From Mycolicibacter hiberniae (GTDB lineage: Bacteria; Actinomycetota; Actinomycetes; Mycobacteriales; Mycobacteriaceae): DNA of 64,000 nt. The notes beneath the pieces are model-generated. The model saw nothing but the letters and a program-made list of their open reading frames with translations. It was not told where the DNA came from and made no database searches. Location: positions 1,612,001 through 1,676,000 of the forward strand of contig NZ_AP022609.1 of the NCBI RefSeq assembly GCF_010729485.1, read 5' to 3'. A program made the position numbers and the translations under genes. Positions 17,957-29,030 of the stretch are shown here, piece by piece. Every line of letters begins with the position of its first letter. Position 1 is the first letter of the stretch.

Positions 17957-18262
17957 ATGGCAACCGCGATTCTGGTCACCTTCTCCAGTGCTGCCGAGCC
18001 GGCGGAACTCGCCGCGATTGCTGCCGAGTTCGCTGGCGCACTCACCGACGTCGACGGCCTGCTGGGCAAGACCTGGCTTGAGACCCACGGCGGCAGCGGC
18101 GGCTTCTACATCTTTCGCGACGATGCCGCCGCTGACGCCTATCTGTCGGGGCCGTTGGTCGCTGCGCTACAGCAGCACCCGAAGTTCTCCGACTTCTTGG
18201 TTCAACGATTCGGCGTGGACGAGGCGCTGAGCGCTCGTACGCACGGGCTGCCTTCGCCCTGA
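17957..18262 (+). CDS. YdhR-like monooxygenase-fold protein
   Basis: Protein of 101 aa (ATAILVTFSSAAEPAE start, LLGKTWLE, GGFYIFRDDAAADAYL, LVAALQQHP) matching the YdhR branch of the dimeric ferredoxin-like antibiotic-biosynthesis-monooxygenase fold. The ATG at 17957 follows the AhpD-like stop by 2 nt. Such proteins may oxidise small aromatics without cofactor; the substrate is unknown. Confidence 0.82.
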   Translation: MATAILVTFSSAAEPAELAAIAAEFAGALTDVDGLLGKTWLETHGGSGGFYIFRDDAAADAYLSGPLVAALQQHPKFSDFLVQRFGVDEALSARTHGLPSP

Positions 18263-18331
18263 GAGATGCCGGGGGGGTAACTCGGTGGCGCGTGGTGCCG
18301 GCGGCAGACACCTGACCGCCGGCACGACGCG

Positions 18332-19351
18332 TCATTGGGCAAGAACCTCTTTGGGATATCTGCCGAACTGGACGCGGAAGTCCGCGGCGAACCGGCCGGG
18401 GTTGTGGTAGCCCCAGCGGGCGGCGATGGCGGCAACGGTCGTCCGCTCGGCGTCGGCGGCAGCCAGATCCTCGTAGGCCCGCCGAAGTCGGACCTGACGG
18501 GCGTACTCCATCGGCGTGACGTTGCGTTGCCGGCGGAAGGCCGCCTGCAGTGCACGTGAGCTCAGGCCTACTGACCGTGCGATCTCGCGCACGGTGAGCG
18601 CAGTACCGGCATGCTCGTCGATGTAGCTGACGGCCCGGGCGACCGCGTTTGCGGAAACGCCCGCCGGCAGCTCGTCGTTCGCGACGCGTACCGCGTTCGG
18701 GAAGGTGTCGAGCAGTGCCGATACGGTCGCCTTGGCAAGGTGAACTTCGGTGAGCGACGGTGTTTGGCCAGGTCTGGACGGCGTGGCTTGCCCGGCCAGA
18801 ATGTCCACCATTCGGCCCCAGGTGGCGACCGCAGGTCTCGCGGCGAGGGTCTGCAGGGAGAAGTCCAGCGAGACGTGCTCCGGGGATAGGCCGCGGGCTT
18901 CTGCCGCAATCCCGCGAGCCAGCGCCCGGTCGACAACGACCTTGCAGACCACGCTGTTCCGGCTCCACCGCGTGCGATAGCGCTTGCCCGCGTCGAGGAC
19001 GACGGGAAGGTGCGGTCCCGCGACAATCCCGACGTCTCCCGAACTCACGCCGATCCGGCCTTGCAGGGTGTGGATGACCACGATGTGCTCGGTGTCGGGC
19101 TCGGGACGCAGGTCAACGGTAGTCCCGCCGTAGGTCATCCGGTGGACGTGCACGCCCGGCATCGAGGTGGCCTGCTGACGGGCATGGAAGCCGTACGTTC
19201 CCTCCGGCAGATCCATCGTGTGCGGGCCCAAGAACTCGCTCAGATGGCTGTGGACTCTGTCGGGATCGCTGGATTCGAATGTCTCCGGGTGCCAGGCCTG
19301 AGCAAGAACCGGAGCTGTGCCGACCTCTGCCCAGCCCAGTTCAGCAGTCAT
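18332..19351 (-). CDS. AraC-family transcriptional regulator
   Basis: Regulator of 339 aa: an N-terminal AraC-binding-like beta domain (to about residue 190) and a C-terminal double helix-turn-helix (AGTALTVREIARSVGLSSRALQAAFRR, then TTVAAIAARWGYHNPGRFAADFRVQFG). The ligand domain resembles regulators of aromatic catabolism. Its target is not clear; it converges with the AhpD/YdhR operon and is followed upstream by the FMN reductase gene. Confidence 0.88.
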   Translation of the reverse strand: MTAELGWAEVGTAPVLAQAWHPETFESSDPDRVHSHLSEFLGPHTMDLPEGTYGFHARQQATSMPGVHVHRMTYGGTTVDLRPEPDTEHIVVIHTLQGRIGVSSGDVGIVAGPHLPVVLDAGKRYRTRWSRNSVVCKVVVDRALARGIAAEARGLSPEHVSLDFSLQTLAARPAVATWGRMVDILAGQATPSRPGQTPSLTEVHLAKATVSALLDTFPNAVRVANDELPAGVSANAVARAVSYIDEHAGTALTVREIARSVGLSSRALQAAFRRQRNVTPMEYARQVRLRRAYEDLAAADAERTTVAAIAARWGYHNPGRFAADFRVQFGRYPKEVLAQ

Positions 19352-19512
19352 GCCCTACCAATCCCTCCAGAACCACATACCGGTCAGTCGGGACTATAGG
19401 GTCACCGACGGGGTTTGCCGAGGTTTGAGATCCCGACGAGCCGAAGTCCCGGTGGGTCAGCGCGAACTCCCCCGACGCCGTCACCGCGGACAGCAGCGGC
19501 AGCCCGCCCGGT

Positions 19513-20064
19513 CTAGAGGTGCTCGATCAACCGCGCCCAGACTCCGCCCAGCGACGCGACGACGTCGGGCGATTCGGCGGGCGGCAGCCCATTGAGATCC
19601 TTGGCCGGAATGGACAATTCGATGTCCTCGGGCACCTGCGCGCCGGCGATCGCGAGCGACTTGCGGGCATCGGCGTGTGCCCATTGACCCCCGTACCTGC
19701 CCAGTGCCGAGCCGATCACCGCTGCCGGCTTGCCCTTCAGTGCGCTGTTGCCATACGGGCGCGAGAGCCAGTCGATCGCATTCTTGAGCACGCCGGGCAG
19801 GCCGCCGTTGTACTCCGGCGTGACCACGAGCAAGGCGTCGCTGGTGGCCGCCTCGGCACGAAGTGCCTGCACCACCGGATCGCCTGTCTCGGTGTCGAGG
19901 TCCTCGTTGTAGTGCGGCAACTCGCCCAGGCGGTCGAACAGAATCGGCTCGACGTGCGCAGGCACGTGATCGATGGCTGTCTGGGCCAGTGCGCGATTGA
20001 GGGATCCAGACCGCAGGCTGCCCACCAGGATGAGTGTTCGCACGGTGGATGTGGCCGGGGTCAT
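19513..20064 (-). CDS. NAD(P)H-dependent FMN reductase (flavodoxin-like)
   Basis: Protein of 183 aa with the flavodoxin-like FMN reductase motifs: LILVGSLRSGSLNRAL (phosphate loop), a central VTPEYNGGLPGVLKNAIDWLSRP, and GKPAAVIGSALGRYGG. It reduces quinones, azo dyes or flavins with NAD(P)H. The ATG at 20064 is preferred because the glycine-rich first strand begins about 8 residues later; a longer open frame reaches 20295 but codes for an unlikely leader. Confidence 0.87.
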   Translation of the reverse strand: MTPATSTVRTLILVGSLRSGSLNRALAQTAIDHVPAHVEPILFDRLGELPHYNEDLDTETGDPVVQALRAEAATSDALLVVTPEYNGGLPGVLKNAIDWLSRPYGNSALKGKPAAVIGSALGRYGGQWAHADARKSLAIAGAQVPEDIELSIPAKDLNGLPPAESPDVVASLGGVWARLIEHL

Positions 20065-20167
20065 CGGTGGCGCATTCGCAGTAGCCTTCACTTTCGCAGG
20101 GACCGTGATCGTAGCGTTTCGTCCTGGCCGCGCGCCGATCCTGGGCGCCGCCCACGTTGTGCCGCTC

Positions 20168-20953
20168 CTAACGAAGCGCCTCGAGCACATAGAGAACGGC
20201 GGTCGCGACGGCCAGTGTGCCCAGCACGGTTCGTAGTGCGGCTTCGGGTAACCGCGGCTGCAGTCGTGCGCCGAGATAGCCCCCGACGAGCCCACCGGCT
20301 CCGGCGAGCAGTCCCACGGTCCAATGGGGCGCGACCTGGCCTCCCGTGGTGACGATCGCCAGGATCGTATAGGTGGCGGCCCCTACCAGCGAGGTGATGA
20401 ATGTGCACACCAACGTGGCCGGGGCCACCGTCGCCACTGCGACACCGTGGCCGACCAGGATGGGGCTGAGCAACGATCCGCCACCGATCCCGTAGATGCC
20501 GCCGATGACCCCGACGATCAGCGCTATGCCGATGGTCAGGCCGCCTGCCAGTGGCGCCGAATCGGGCGTCGGCGCTCGCTGCGGTCGGCGAAGAAGCCAA
20601 AGCCCAAGCGGGAAAAGGAAACCTGCCACCATGATCCGGAACAGCTCAGGGCCGGGAATCAGGAACACCCGGACGCAGGCCCCGATGACGACGCCGGGCA
20701 GCGTGCCAATGAGCAGCGATGTGGTCAGGGCGCTGTGCAGGCTCGCCTGCGTGCGGTAGCGGGCCAGCGCGCCGGGTACCGCGACGATGTTGAACAGCAG
20801 GTTGGTCGGGGTGACCGCGGGGCTGGGGATCTGCAGAACGCTGATCTGGATCGGAAGCAGAAACACCGCGCCGGACACGCCGACCGGTGCGGTCAGCAGT
20901 GCGACCGCCAATCCCCCGACAAAGCTGATCAGAACCAGATCGGTCACGGCCAC
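20168..20953 (-). CDS. TauE/SafE-family membrane transporter
   Basis: Membrane protein of 261 aa with about eight hydrophobic segments and the paired TauE/SafE repeats: VTPTNLLFNIVAVPGALARY in the first half, GIYGIGGGSLLSPILVGHG in the second. The family exports sulfite, sulfoacetate or related anions. The start is GTG. It is 103 nt upstream of the FMN reductase on the same strand. Confidence 0.87.
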   Translation of the reverse strand: MAVTDLVLISFVGGLAVALLTAPVGVSGAVFLLPIQISVLQIPSPAVTPTNLLFNIVAVPGALARYRTQASLHSALTTSLLIGTLPGVVIGACVRVFLIPGPELFRIMVAGFLFPLGLWLLRRPQRAPTPDSAPLAGGLTIGIALIVGVIGGIYGIGGGSLLSPILVGHGVAVATVAPATLVCTFITSLVGAATYTILAIVTTGGQVAPHWTVGLLAGAGGLVGGYLGARLQPRLPEAALRTVLGTLAVATAVLYVLEALR

Positions 20954-21035
20954 CCCAGCACTATGGCCGCAGCGGCGCGGCGTTGACCAGAGTTTGAATC
21001 ACCGGACTTGCGTTGTGAACATGGCCGGCTCGCCG

Positions 21036-22244
21036 CTACGCCGAGCGCACCGCCGCGGGATGGTCGCCGCTGTTGGGCGCGGCATCCACCAGGTCATGGC
21101 GTATTCCATAGCGGTGACGCTGTTCCTCCATCAACCGCGGATAGTTGGCCAGGGCACGGCGGGTCCGCATGTCGTTGACGCCGGGGATGCGGGCCAGGAT
21201 GTGGTTGGCCCCCGCGACGACCGGGCCGACCACGCGCGGCAGATACTTCAGCCGGGTGTCGGCCACCCCGAGTTGGGTGGCGTTGGCGTCGCCGAGAAAT
21301 GCCCGGACCATGCCGTTGATGACGTTGACGCCCACGGCGTGTTTCCACGCACCGCGGAACGGCAGCAGCTCGGCGATCTCGCGCGCCAGGTAGTCGTGGG
21401 TCAGCGCCCGCACGAAGTCGCGATCGCCGTCGTCGGGCGTCACCGCGGTCAGCGCATACAGTTCGGCGATCCGGATCTGATCGGCTTCGGTGGCCGGATT
21501 CAGCGGCTCGGCAACACCGTTGAGCCGCCCGACGTAACGCCAGAGGTGGTAGATGTCGTCGAGCTCGGCGGGTGTGTAGCGGATTCCCAGTTGGTGCATC
21601 GCCGCCAGCGCGATCCGGCCGAATTCGACGACGGTGACGGCCATATAGCTCTGCGGAATCGGCACACCCCACGTCTCGGTGTCCCAGTCGGCCTCGGTCA
21701 GCAGATGGCGCCGGACGAACGCGTGAATCATCCTGACCCGCACCGTGGTGGCCACCCCGGCGCCGTAGCGCCGCAACCCGCCCGGGGTGAGAATCGTATG
21801 CAGCCAGGCGCCCACCTCGATCGACCGCACCGCCGCCTGGCTCGTGTAGCGGCCGGTCAGAACCAACGGCAACCCGGCGACGGAGTTCATCGCGCCGGTG
21901 GTCAAGGAGGCGGCACCCAAGACGATGCCGTATGAAGCGGTGTGGCGCACGATGTGCCCCGCCGCACGGTCCAAGCGGTCGTGGTCGAGCCAGTCCGGCT
22001 CGTGGTCGATCTCGGCGAACAGCGCGCGCAACGACTCCGGCGCCTCCGGCACAGCATCGATGCCGTGCTCCAGTGCGGTGCGCAGCATGGCCATCCCGGC
22101 TCCGCGCGGCAGCGTCGCGAAATCAGCGACCACGGCATCGGCCGGCTGATCGGCGATCTGCGTCCCCGCGATCCAGTCGCGGCCGGCCTGGCCGTATCGC
22201 GCGATGGCCAGGTCGGCATTGGGGATATGGGGCGCATGTGCCAT
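21036..22244 (-). CDS. MpaB/Lcp-type oxygenase family protein (DUF2236)
   Basis: Protein of 402 aa with the DUF2236 core: DFATLPRGAGMAMLRTAL, EPDWLDHDRLDRAAGHIVRH, RSIEVGAWLHTILTPGGL, VRVRMIHAFVRRHLL and LPFRGAWKHAVGVNVING. Characterised relatives are latex-clearing protein and MpaB, haem oxygenases that cleave isoprenoid double bonds. It is divergent from a TetR gene 57 nt away, which probably controls it. Confidence 0.85.
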   Translation of the reverse strand: MAHAPHIPNADLAIARYGQAGRDWIAGTQIADQPADAVVADFATLPRGAGMAMLRTALEHGIDAVPEAPESLRALFAEIDHEPDWLDHDRLDRAAGHIVRHTASYGIVLGAASLTTGAMNSVAGLPLVLTGRYTSQAAVRSIEVGAWLHTILTPGGLRRYGAGVATTVRVRMIHAFVRRHLLTEADWDTETWGVPIPQSYMAVTVVEFGRIALAAMHQLGIRYTPAELDDIYHLWRYVGRLNGVAEPLNPATEADQIRIAELYALTAVTPDDGDRDFVRALTHDYLAREIAELLPFRGAWKHAVGVNVINGMVRAFLGDANATQLGVADTRLKYLPRVVGPVVAGANHILARIPGVNDMRTRRALANYPRLMEEQRHRYGIRHDLVDAAPNSGDHPAAVRSA

Positions 22245-22252
22245 GCAGTCAT

Positions 22253-22277
22253 GTAAACATGAGAATGCCTCATTTAC
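22253..22277. promoter_or_regulatory. Imperfect inverted repeat between the mpaB-like and TetR genes
   Basis: GTAAA-ca-TGAG, 5 nt, CTCATTTAC: nine matching pairs with a 2-nt insertion in one arm. It is AT-rich, lies within the 57-nt divergent spacer, and is a likely TetR operator controlling both genes (inference). Confidence 0.45.
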
Positions 22278-22301
22278 TACTCACTTTTGCCGGGAGGTGC
22301 G

Positions 22302-22931
22302 TTGCCCGCTCCGACACGATCACGCCCGCAACAGCAGCGCGCCCGCGAGATGCGCCGCCGGCTGCTGGACACCGCCCGGCAGCTGGTAGAGCGCCGCGGG
22401 GTGGAACCGTTGACCACCCAAACCATCGCCGATGCCGCCCACGTGAGTATCGGCACGGTGTATCGCTATTTTCCCGACCGCGCCGCGATCATCGTCGAGC
22501 TGGTGGAAGAGGCCACGCGCGACATCTCCTTCCAGTTGGTACGCACCGTCGGCCAAGCCATCGACCTGGAGGTGGATCAGGCGGCTTTCCTTCTCGTCGA
22601 CACCCTCACGACCGTCTATGAGCAGCACGCCCCGATACTGCTGGCGGCGATGACATCCTCGGCTTTCGACCTGCCGCCCTACCTCAACCACACCGCGATG
22701 GCCGAGGTCGAGCGCAGCCTGCTGCCGCTGGCCAGTGTGATCCCGAGCCGGTCGCGGCCGGATCTGTCGCCGGCAGAGCTGGACGATCTGGTGTTCGTCA
22801 CCATGGGCGTTACCTCGAGCGCCTGTCTGCGTATCGCTTTGCAGCGACCCGCCACCGCGGATCGCGACGCCATGATCCGGGTGACGGCGGTGATGCTGGC
22901 GGCCGCGCTCAAGGCCCCGGCGGACACCTGA
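22302..22931 (+). CDS. TetR-family transcriptional regulator
   Basis: Repressor of 209 aa. N-terminal helix-turn-helix: MRRRLLDTARQLVERRGVEPLTTQTIADAAHVSIGTVYRYFPDRAAII, followed by an all-helical ligand domain. The TTG at 22302 has GGAGG 4 nt upstream; a TTG at 22287 is less likely. It is divergent from the oxygenase gene and may also influence the SDR gene that follows. Confidence 0.88.
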   Translation: MPAPTRSRPQQQRAREMRRRLLDTARQLVERRGVEPLTTQTIADAAHVSIGTVYRYFPDRAAIIVELVEEATRDISFQLVRTVGQAIDLEVDQAAFLLVDTLTTVYEQHAPILLAAMTSSAFDLPPYLNHTAMAEVERSLLPLASVIPSRSRPDLSPAELDDLVFVTMGVTSSACLRIALQRPATADRDAMIRVTAVMLAAALKAPADT

Positions 22932-23041
22932 CGGGCTTTACAATTCTGCACTGAACTGTCACGCTAGCGCCCGGGCGCCCACGGTCCGAATCCGCGCCGA
23001 AGCCCCACTACCGCAACGCATCGACGATGAGGAGTCCGCAG

Positions 23042-23887
23042 GTGACAGGCGCCGAATTCTCCGGCAAGACCGTCGTGATCTCGGGCGCAAGCCGCGGTAT
23101 CGGGCTGGCTATCGGCCTGGGTGCGGCCCGGCTGGGTGCCAACGTCGTGCTGCTGGCCAAGACGGCCGAGCCGCATCCGCGACTGCCCGGCACCGTCTAC
23201 ACCGCGGCCGCCGAGATCGAGGCCGCCGGGGGCCGGGCCCTCGCGGTCGTCGGCGACGTGCGCAGCGAGCAGGATGTGCAGCGGGCGATCGACGCCGCGG
23301 TGGACAAGTTCGGCGGCATCGATGTGTGCGTCAACAACGCCAGCTCCATCGCGACCGAGCCCACCGAGCAGTTGTCCGCCAAGCGTTTTGACCTCATGCA
23401 GGACATCAACGTGCGCGGAACGTTCCTGCTGACCAAAGCCTGCCTGCCGCATCTTCGGCACTCGGCCAATCCGCATGTGCTGACCATCGCTCCCCCGATC
23501 AACCTGAACCCGTACTGGCTGGGCATCCACCCGTCCTACACGCTGTCCAAATACGGGATGACGCTGTTGACGCTGGGCTGGGCCGCCGAATACGCCGACG
23601 CCGGGATCGCCTGCAACTGCCTGTGGCCGCAGACCTACATCGCAACGTCAGCGGTCGCCAACACTCCCAACGGGGGCGAGTTGCTCGAGAGGTCGCGCAG
23701 CCCGCAGATCATGGCGGACGCCGCCGCGGAGGTCGTGCGCCGCAAGGCCGGCGACGCCAGCGGCCAGTGCTTCATCGACGCGCAGGTGCTCACCGAGGCC
23801 GGGGTGACCGACCTGTCCGGCTACGGCGGCGGGCCGGAGCCCTTGATCGACTTCTTCATCGACGACGCCGACGCTCAGCGCAGGTAG
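23042..23887 (+). CDS. SDR family oxidoreductase (HSDL2-like)
   Basis: SDR of 281 aa with SGASRGIG (about residue 13), NNASS (about 95), YTLSK as the catalytic Tyr/Lys (about 168) and a C-terminal extension (GPEPLIDFFID). The closest named type is the hydroxysteroid dehydrogenase-like 2 N-terminal domain. GTG at 23042 is chosen because GGAG ends 7 nt upstream; the ATG at 23027 overlaps that ribosome site. A 12-bp palindrome GCGCCCGGGCGC lies at 22967-22978. Its last 13 nt overlap the convergent peptidase gene. Confidence 0.87.
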   Translation: MTGAEFSGKTVVISGASRGIGLAIGLGAARLGANVVLLAKTAEPHPRLPGTVYTAAAEIEAAGGRALAVVGDVRSEQDVQRAIDAAVDKFGGIDVCVNNASSIATEPTEQLSAKRFDLMQDINVRGTFLLTKACLPHLRHSANPHVLTIAPPINLNPYWLGIHPSYTLSKYGMTLLTLGWAAEYADAGIACNCLWPQTYIATSAVANTPNGGELLERSRSPQIMADAAAEVVRRKAGDASGQCFIDAQVLTEAGVTDLSGYGGGPEPLIDFFIDDADAQRR

Positions 23888-24510
23888 ACCTCGGCCCCGC
23901 TTGGGTATCCACCACCGGTGGTGGTGACGTGCACATGGTCGTAATGGCCGTATCCGCCACGCTGCGCCCCGCCGCCGGGTGTGTAGTACACACCGCGCCA
24001 GATGGCGTCCTGCAGGCCGAACCAGTCGGCGTTCTCCATCACGTAGGCCACGATCTCATCGCCGAGCGCGATGCCCGCGGCGCTGGTCGGGTTGGGAACC
24101 ATCACGTCGAGCGCCAGCCCATTGGGGTGCCAGCGCAGCGCGTCGGACCGCACGCCCCCGATTTGGCGGATCTGCGGGAAGGCGTCGCTGATGCTGCGGG
24201 CCGTCTGGATGGTCCGGACCTGCAGGCCCCGCTCCGGGGCCACTCCCGCCGGCAGGAACCGCGAAACGGTGCGGGTGCGCGATGCCGCCGAGAACCGCGC
24301 CGGGGTGCCCGTTTCATGGGTCGCGGCGGGTGCCGCGACAAGCTGCATTCCGCCAGGTGAATTGTCTTCAGCAACCACCGCAACGGATTCTTTCGGCACC
24401 ACAGGATTGGCGCTTCCGCCCACAGCAAAGAACACCGCCGCTGGTGCGAGGACTGCAGCCATCAAAACAGATGACCTTTGCCGCTTGCTGGCTAACTCGT
24501 GTCGGCCCAC
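23875..24510 (-). CDS. Secreted LAS-type (M15-like) peptidase domain protein
   Basis: Protein of about 211 aa with an N-terminal signal or anchor (basic KRQR, then MAAVLAPAAVFFAVGG). The C-terminal domain has the zinc pattern of LAS peptidases: HPNGLALDV (HxxxxxxD) and HYDHVHV (HxH), with an aromatic GLQDAIWRGVYYTPGGG between. Such enzymes cut peptidoglycan peptides in the envelope. GTG at 24510 is chosen because a TATTGT box (24519-24524) lies 8 nt upstream, fitting a leaderless start; TTG at 24522 is the alternative. The 3' end overlaps the convergent SDR gene by 13 nt. Confidence 0.8.
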   Translation of the reverse strand: MGRHELASKRQRSSVLMAAVLAPAAVFFAVGGSANPVVPKESVAVVAEDNSPGGMQLVAAPAATHETGTPARFSAASRTRTVSRFLPAGVAPERGLQVRTIQTARSISDAFPQIRQIGGVRSDALRWHPNGLALDVMVPNPTSAAGIALGDEIVAYVMENADWFGLQDAIWRGVYYTPGGGAQRGGYGHYDHVHVTTTGGGYPSGAEVYLR

Positions 24511-24696
24511 GGGAAGACACAATACGAGAAATTCGGCTAATAGTCACAATTTTATAAACCTCATAAATTCCTTATGTCGCCGTCGTCACAATCGCGCCCG
24601 CGCGCGCCGGTCGATGGGCTCCGATTCGCGCAGGTGAGCGCGCTTGGCCCCGCTCCCCCGCACCCGGCAAAGGAAGCTCACCTAAGCAGACGGGGC

Positions 24697-24702
24697 TACA
24701 CT
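24697..24702 (+). promoter_or_regulatory. -10 box, leaderless promoter of the DUF732 gene
   Basis: TACACT lies 6 nt before the ATG at 24709, placing transcription start at or near the first codon. Confidence 0.5.
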
Positions 24703-24708
24703 GCTCTC

Positions 24709-25041
24709 ATGAAATCGACGACCCTCGCCGCAGCGGTCCTGGGCGTGGCCGTGGCGCTGGCCGCGCCCGCCCACGCCGACCCGGACACCGATTTCGCCCG
24801 CGAACTGCACACCTACGGCATCTACGGCCCGCGGGACTACAACGCGTGGCTGGGCAAGATCGTCTGCGAGCGTCTGGACAAGGGACTCGACGGGGACGCG
24901 GCCAAGTCGGTGCGCTTCATCACCCCCAACCTGCAGAAGGGCAGCACCCAGGTGCAGGCCTGGCAGTTCCTCGGCGCATCGATCAACACCTACTGCCCCG
25001 ACAAGCGTCCGGTTCTGGAGCGGGCCGCCCAGAACGGCTGA
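24709..25041 (+). CDS. Secreted DUF732 protein
   Basis: Protein of 110 aa with a clear Sec signal peptide (KSTTLAAAVLGVAVALAAPAHA, cleavage after AHA, about residue 22) and one DUF732 domain: DTDFARELHTYGIYGPRDYNAWLGKIVCERLDKG ... INTYCPD, with two cysteines likely to form a disulfide. DUF732 proteins are common mycobacterial secreted proteins of unknown function. It is preceded by an AT-rich spacer. Confidence 0.87.
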   Translation: MKSTTLAAAVLGVAVALAAPAHADPDTDFARELHTYGIYGPRDYNAWLGKIVCERLDKGLDGDAAKSVRFITPNLQKGSTQVQAWQFLGASINTYCPDKRPVLERAAQNG

Positions 25042-25124
25042 TTGCGGCCTTCTTCCCCTGGCCGCGGCGGTGACGTGGCCCTAGGGTCGGTAGTGACCGA
25101 TCCGTCCGGTGGGAGGGGCCTGCG

Positions 25125-27923
<2,799 letters not shown>

Positions 27924-27950
27924 AGGCCCCGCCCGCAGAATCGGGCCGGC

Positions 27951-29030
27951 TCAGATCCGGGTACCGTCGGCGGCGAACAAGTGCAGATCGCTCATGTCGA
28001 AGCCGAGCGACAACCGGGCGCCGCGTGACACCTCGACGTTGCCGGAGACCCGGGCCACCAGCCGGGCCGTCCGCTGCGCCGTCGCGCCGTACAGGTAGGT
28101 GTCGGCGCCCAGTTCTTCGACGAAATCGACCTCGACGCCGATCCCGCGATCGGAGATCTTCAGGTGCTCAGGACGGATACCGACCGTCAATTCCGCTGCT
28201 GGCGAAACGCTTTCCGGCGGCAGCGGAATGCGGAACCCGCCCAGTGACGCCGCGGAGTCGACGACGGGAACGGTGAACAGGTTCATCGCCGGCGACCCGA
28301 TGAACCCGGCGACGAACACGTTGGCCGGGGTGCGGTAGAGCTCGCGCGGAGTGGCGCACTGCTGCAGGACTCCGTCGCGCAGCACCGCAACCCGATCGCC
28401 CATCGTCATTGCCTCGACCTGGTCGTGGGTCACATAGACCGTGGTGATCCCCAACCGCCGCTGCAGGTCGGCGATCTGGTTGCGGGTCTGCACCCGCAAC
28501 ATGGCGTCCAGATTCGACAGCGGCTCGTCCATCAGAAAGACCTGCGGGCGCCGCACGATCGCCCGGCCCATCGCGACGCGCTGGCGTTCGCCGCCGGAGA
28601 GGTCCTTGGGCTTGCGGCCCAGCAGACCCGACAAACCCAGCAGTTCAGCGGCTTCCGACACCCGGGAGCGGATCTGCGCCTTGGGAGTCTTGGCGACCTT
28701 GAGGGCGAACCCCATGTTCTGCGCCACCGTCATGTGCGGGTACAGGGCGTAGTTCTGAAACACCATCGCGATATCGCGCCCGCCGGGATCGGTTGCGGTG
28801 ACGTCATGCTCGCCGATGAGGATGCGCCCGCCGTCAACGGGTTCCAGGCCGGCCAGCATCCGCAGCGTGGTGGTCTTGCCGCACCCCGACGGTCCGACGA
28901 GCACCATGAATTCGCCGTCCTCGACGGCCAGGTCCAGGCCGTCGACAGCGCGGCGTTCGGTGCCCGGATAGTGCCGGGTCACCGAGTCGAACGTCACTGA
29001 GGCCACCGCGTTCTCCTGACTACCGTCCAC
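27951..29030 (-). CDS. UgpC/MalK-type sugar ABC transporter ATPase
   Basis: ATPase of 359 aa with Walker A GPSGCGKTTT (about 53), signature LSGGERQRVAMGRA (about 147), Walker B VFLMDEPLSNLD (about 170), His-loop YVTHDQVEAM, and a C-terminal OB/TOBE domain (VGIRPEHLKI). It drives carbohydrate import. GTG start; it overlaps the upstream permease by 11 nt. It matches Rv2038c in gene order and is the last gene of the operon. It converges on acn, with a GGCCC/GGGCC hairpin between the stops. Confidence 0.92.
   Translation of the reverse strand: MDGSQENAVASVTFDSVTRHYPGTERRAVDGLDLAVEDGEFMVLVGPSGCGKTTTLRMLAGLEPVDGGRILIGEHDVTATDPGGRDIAMVFQNYALYPHMTVAQNMGFALKVAKTPKAQIRSRVSEAAELLGLSGLLGRKPKDLSGGERQRVAMGRAIVRRPQVFLMDEPLSNLDAMLRVQTRNQIADLQRRLGITTVYVTHDQVEAMTMGDRVAVLRDGVLQQCATPRELYRTPANVFVAGFIGSPAMNLFTVPVVDSAASLGGFRIPLPPESVSPAAELTVGIRPEHLKISDRGIGVEVDFVEELGADTYLYGATAQRTARLVARVSGNVEVSRGARLSLGFDMSDLHLFAADGTRI

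Noticed and set aside
19352..19512. Open frame upstream of the AraC gene resembling a fragment of a secreted YceI-like domain
   Set aside because: The resemblance rests on a few residues (SGEF, RDFG) and fails elsewhere; likely chance in GC-rich DNA.
20065..20295. N-terminal extension of the FMN reductase to 20295
   Set aside because: The added 77 residues are Arg/Pro-rich, unlike the family, and the flavin-binding strand starts right after the ATG at 20064.
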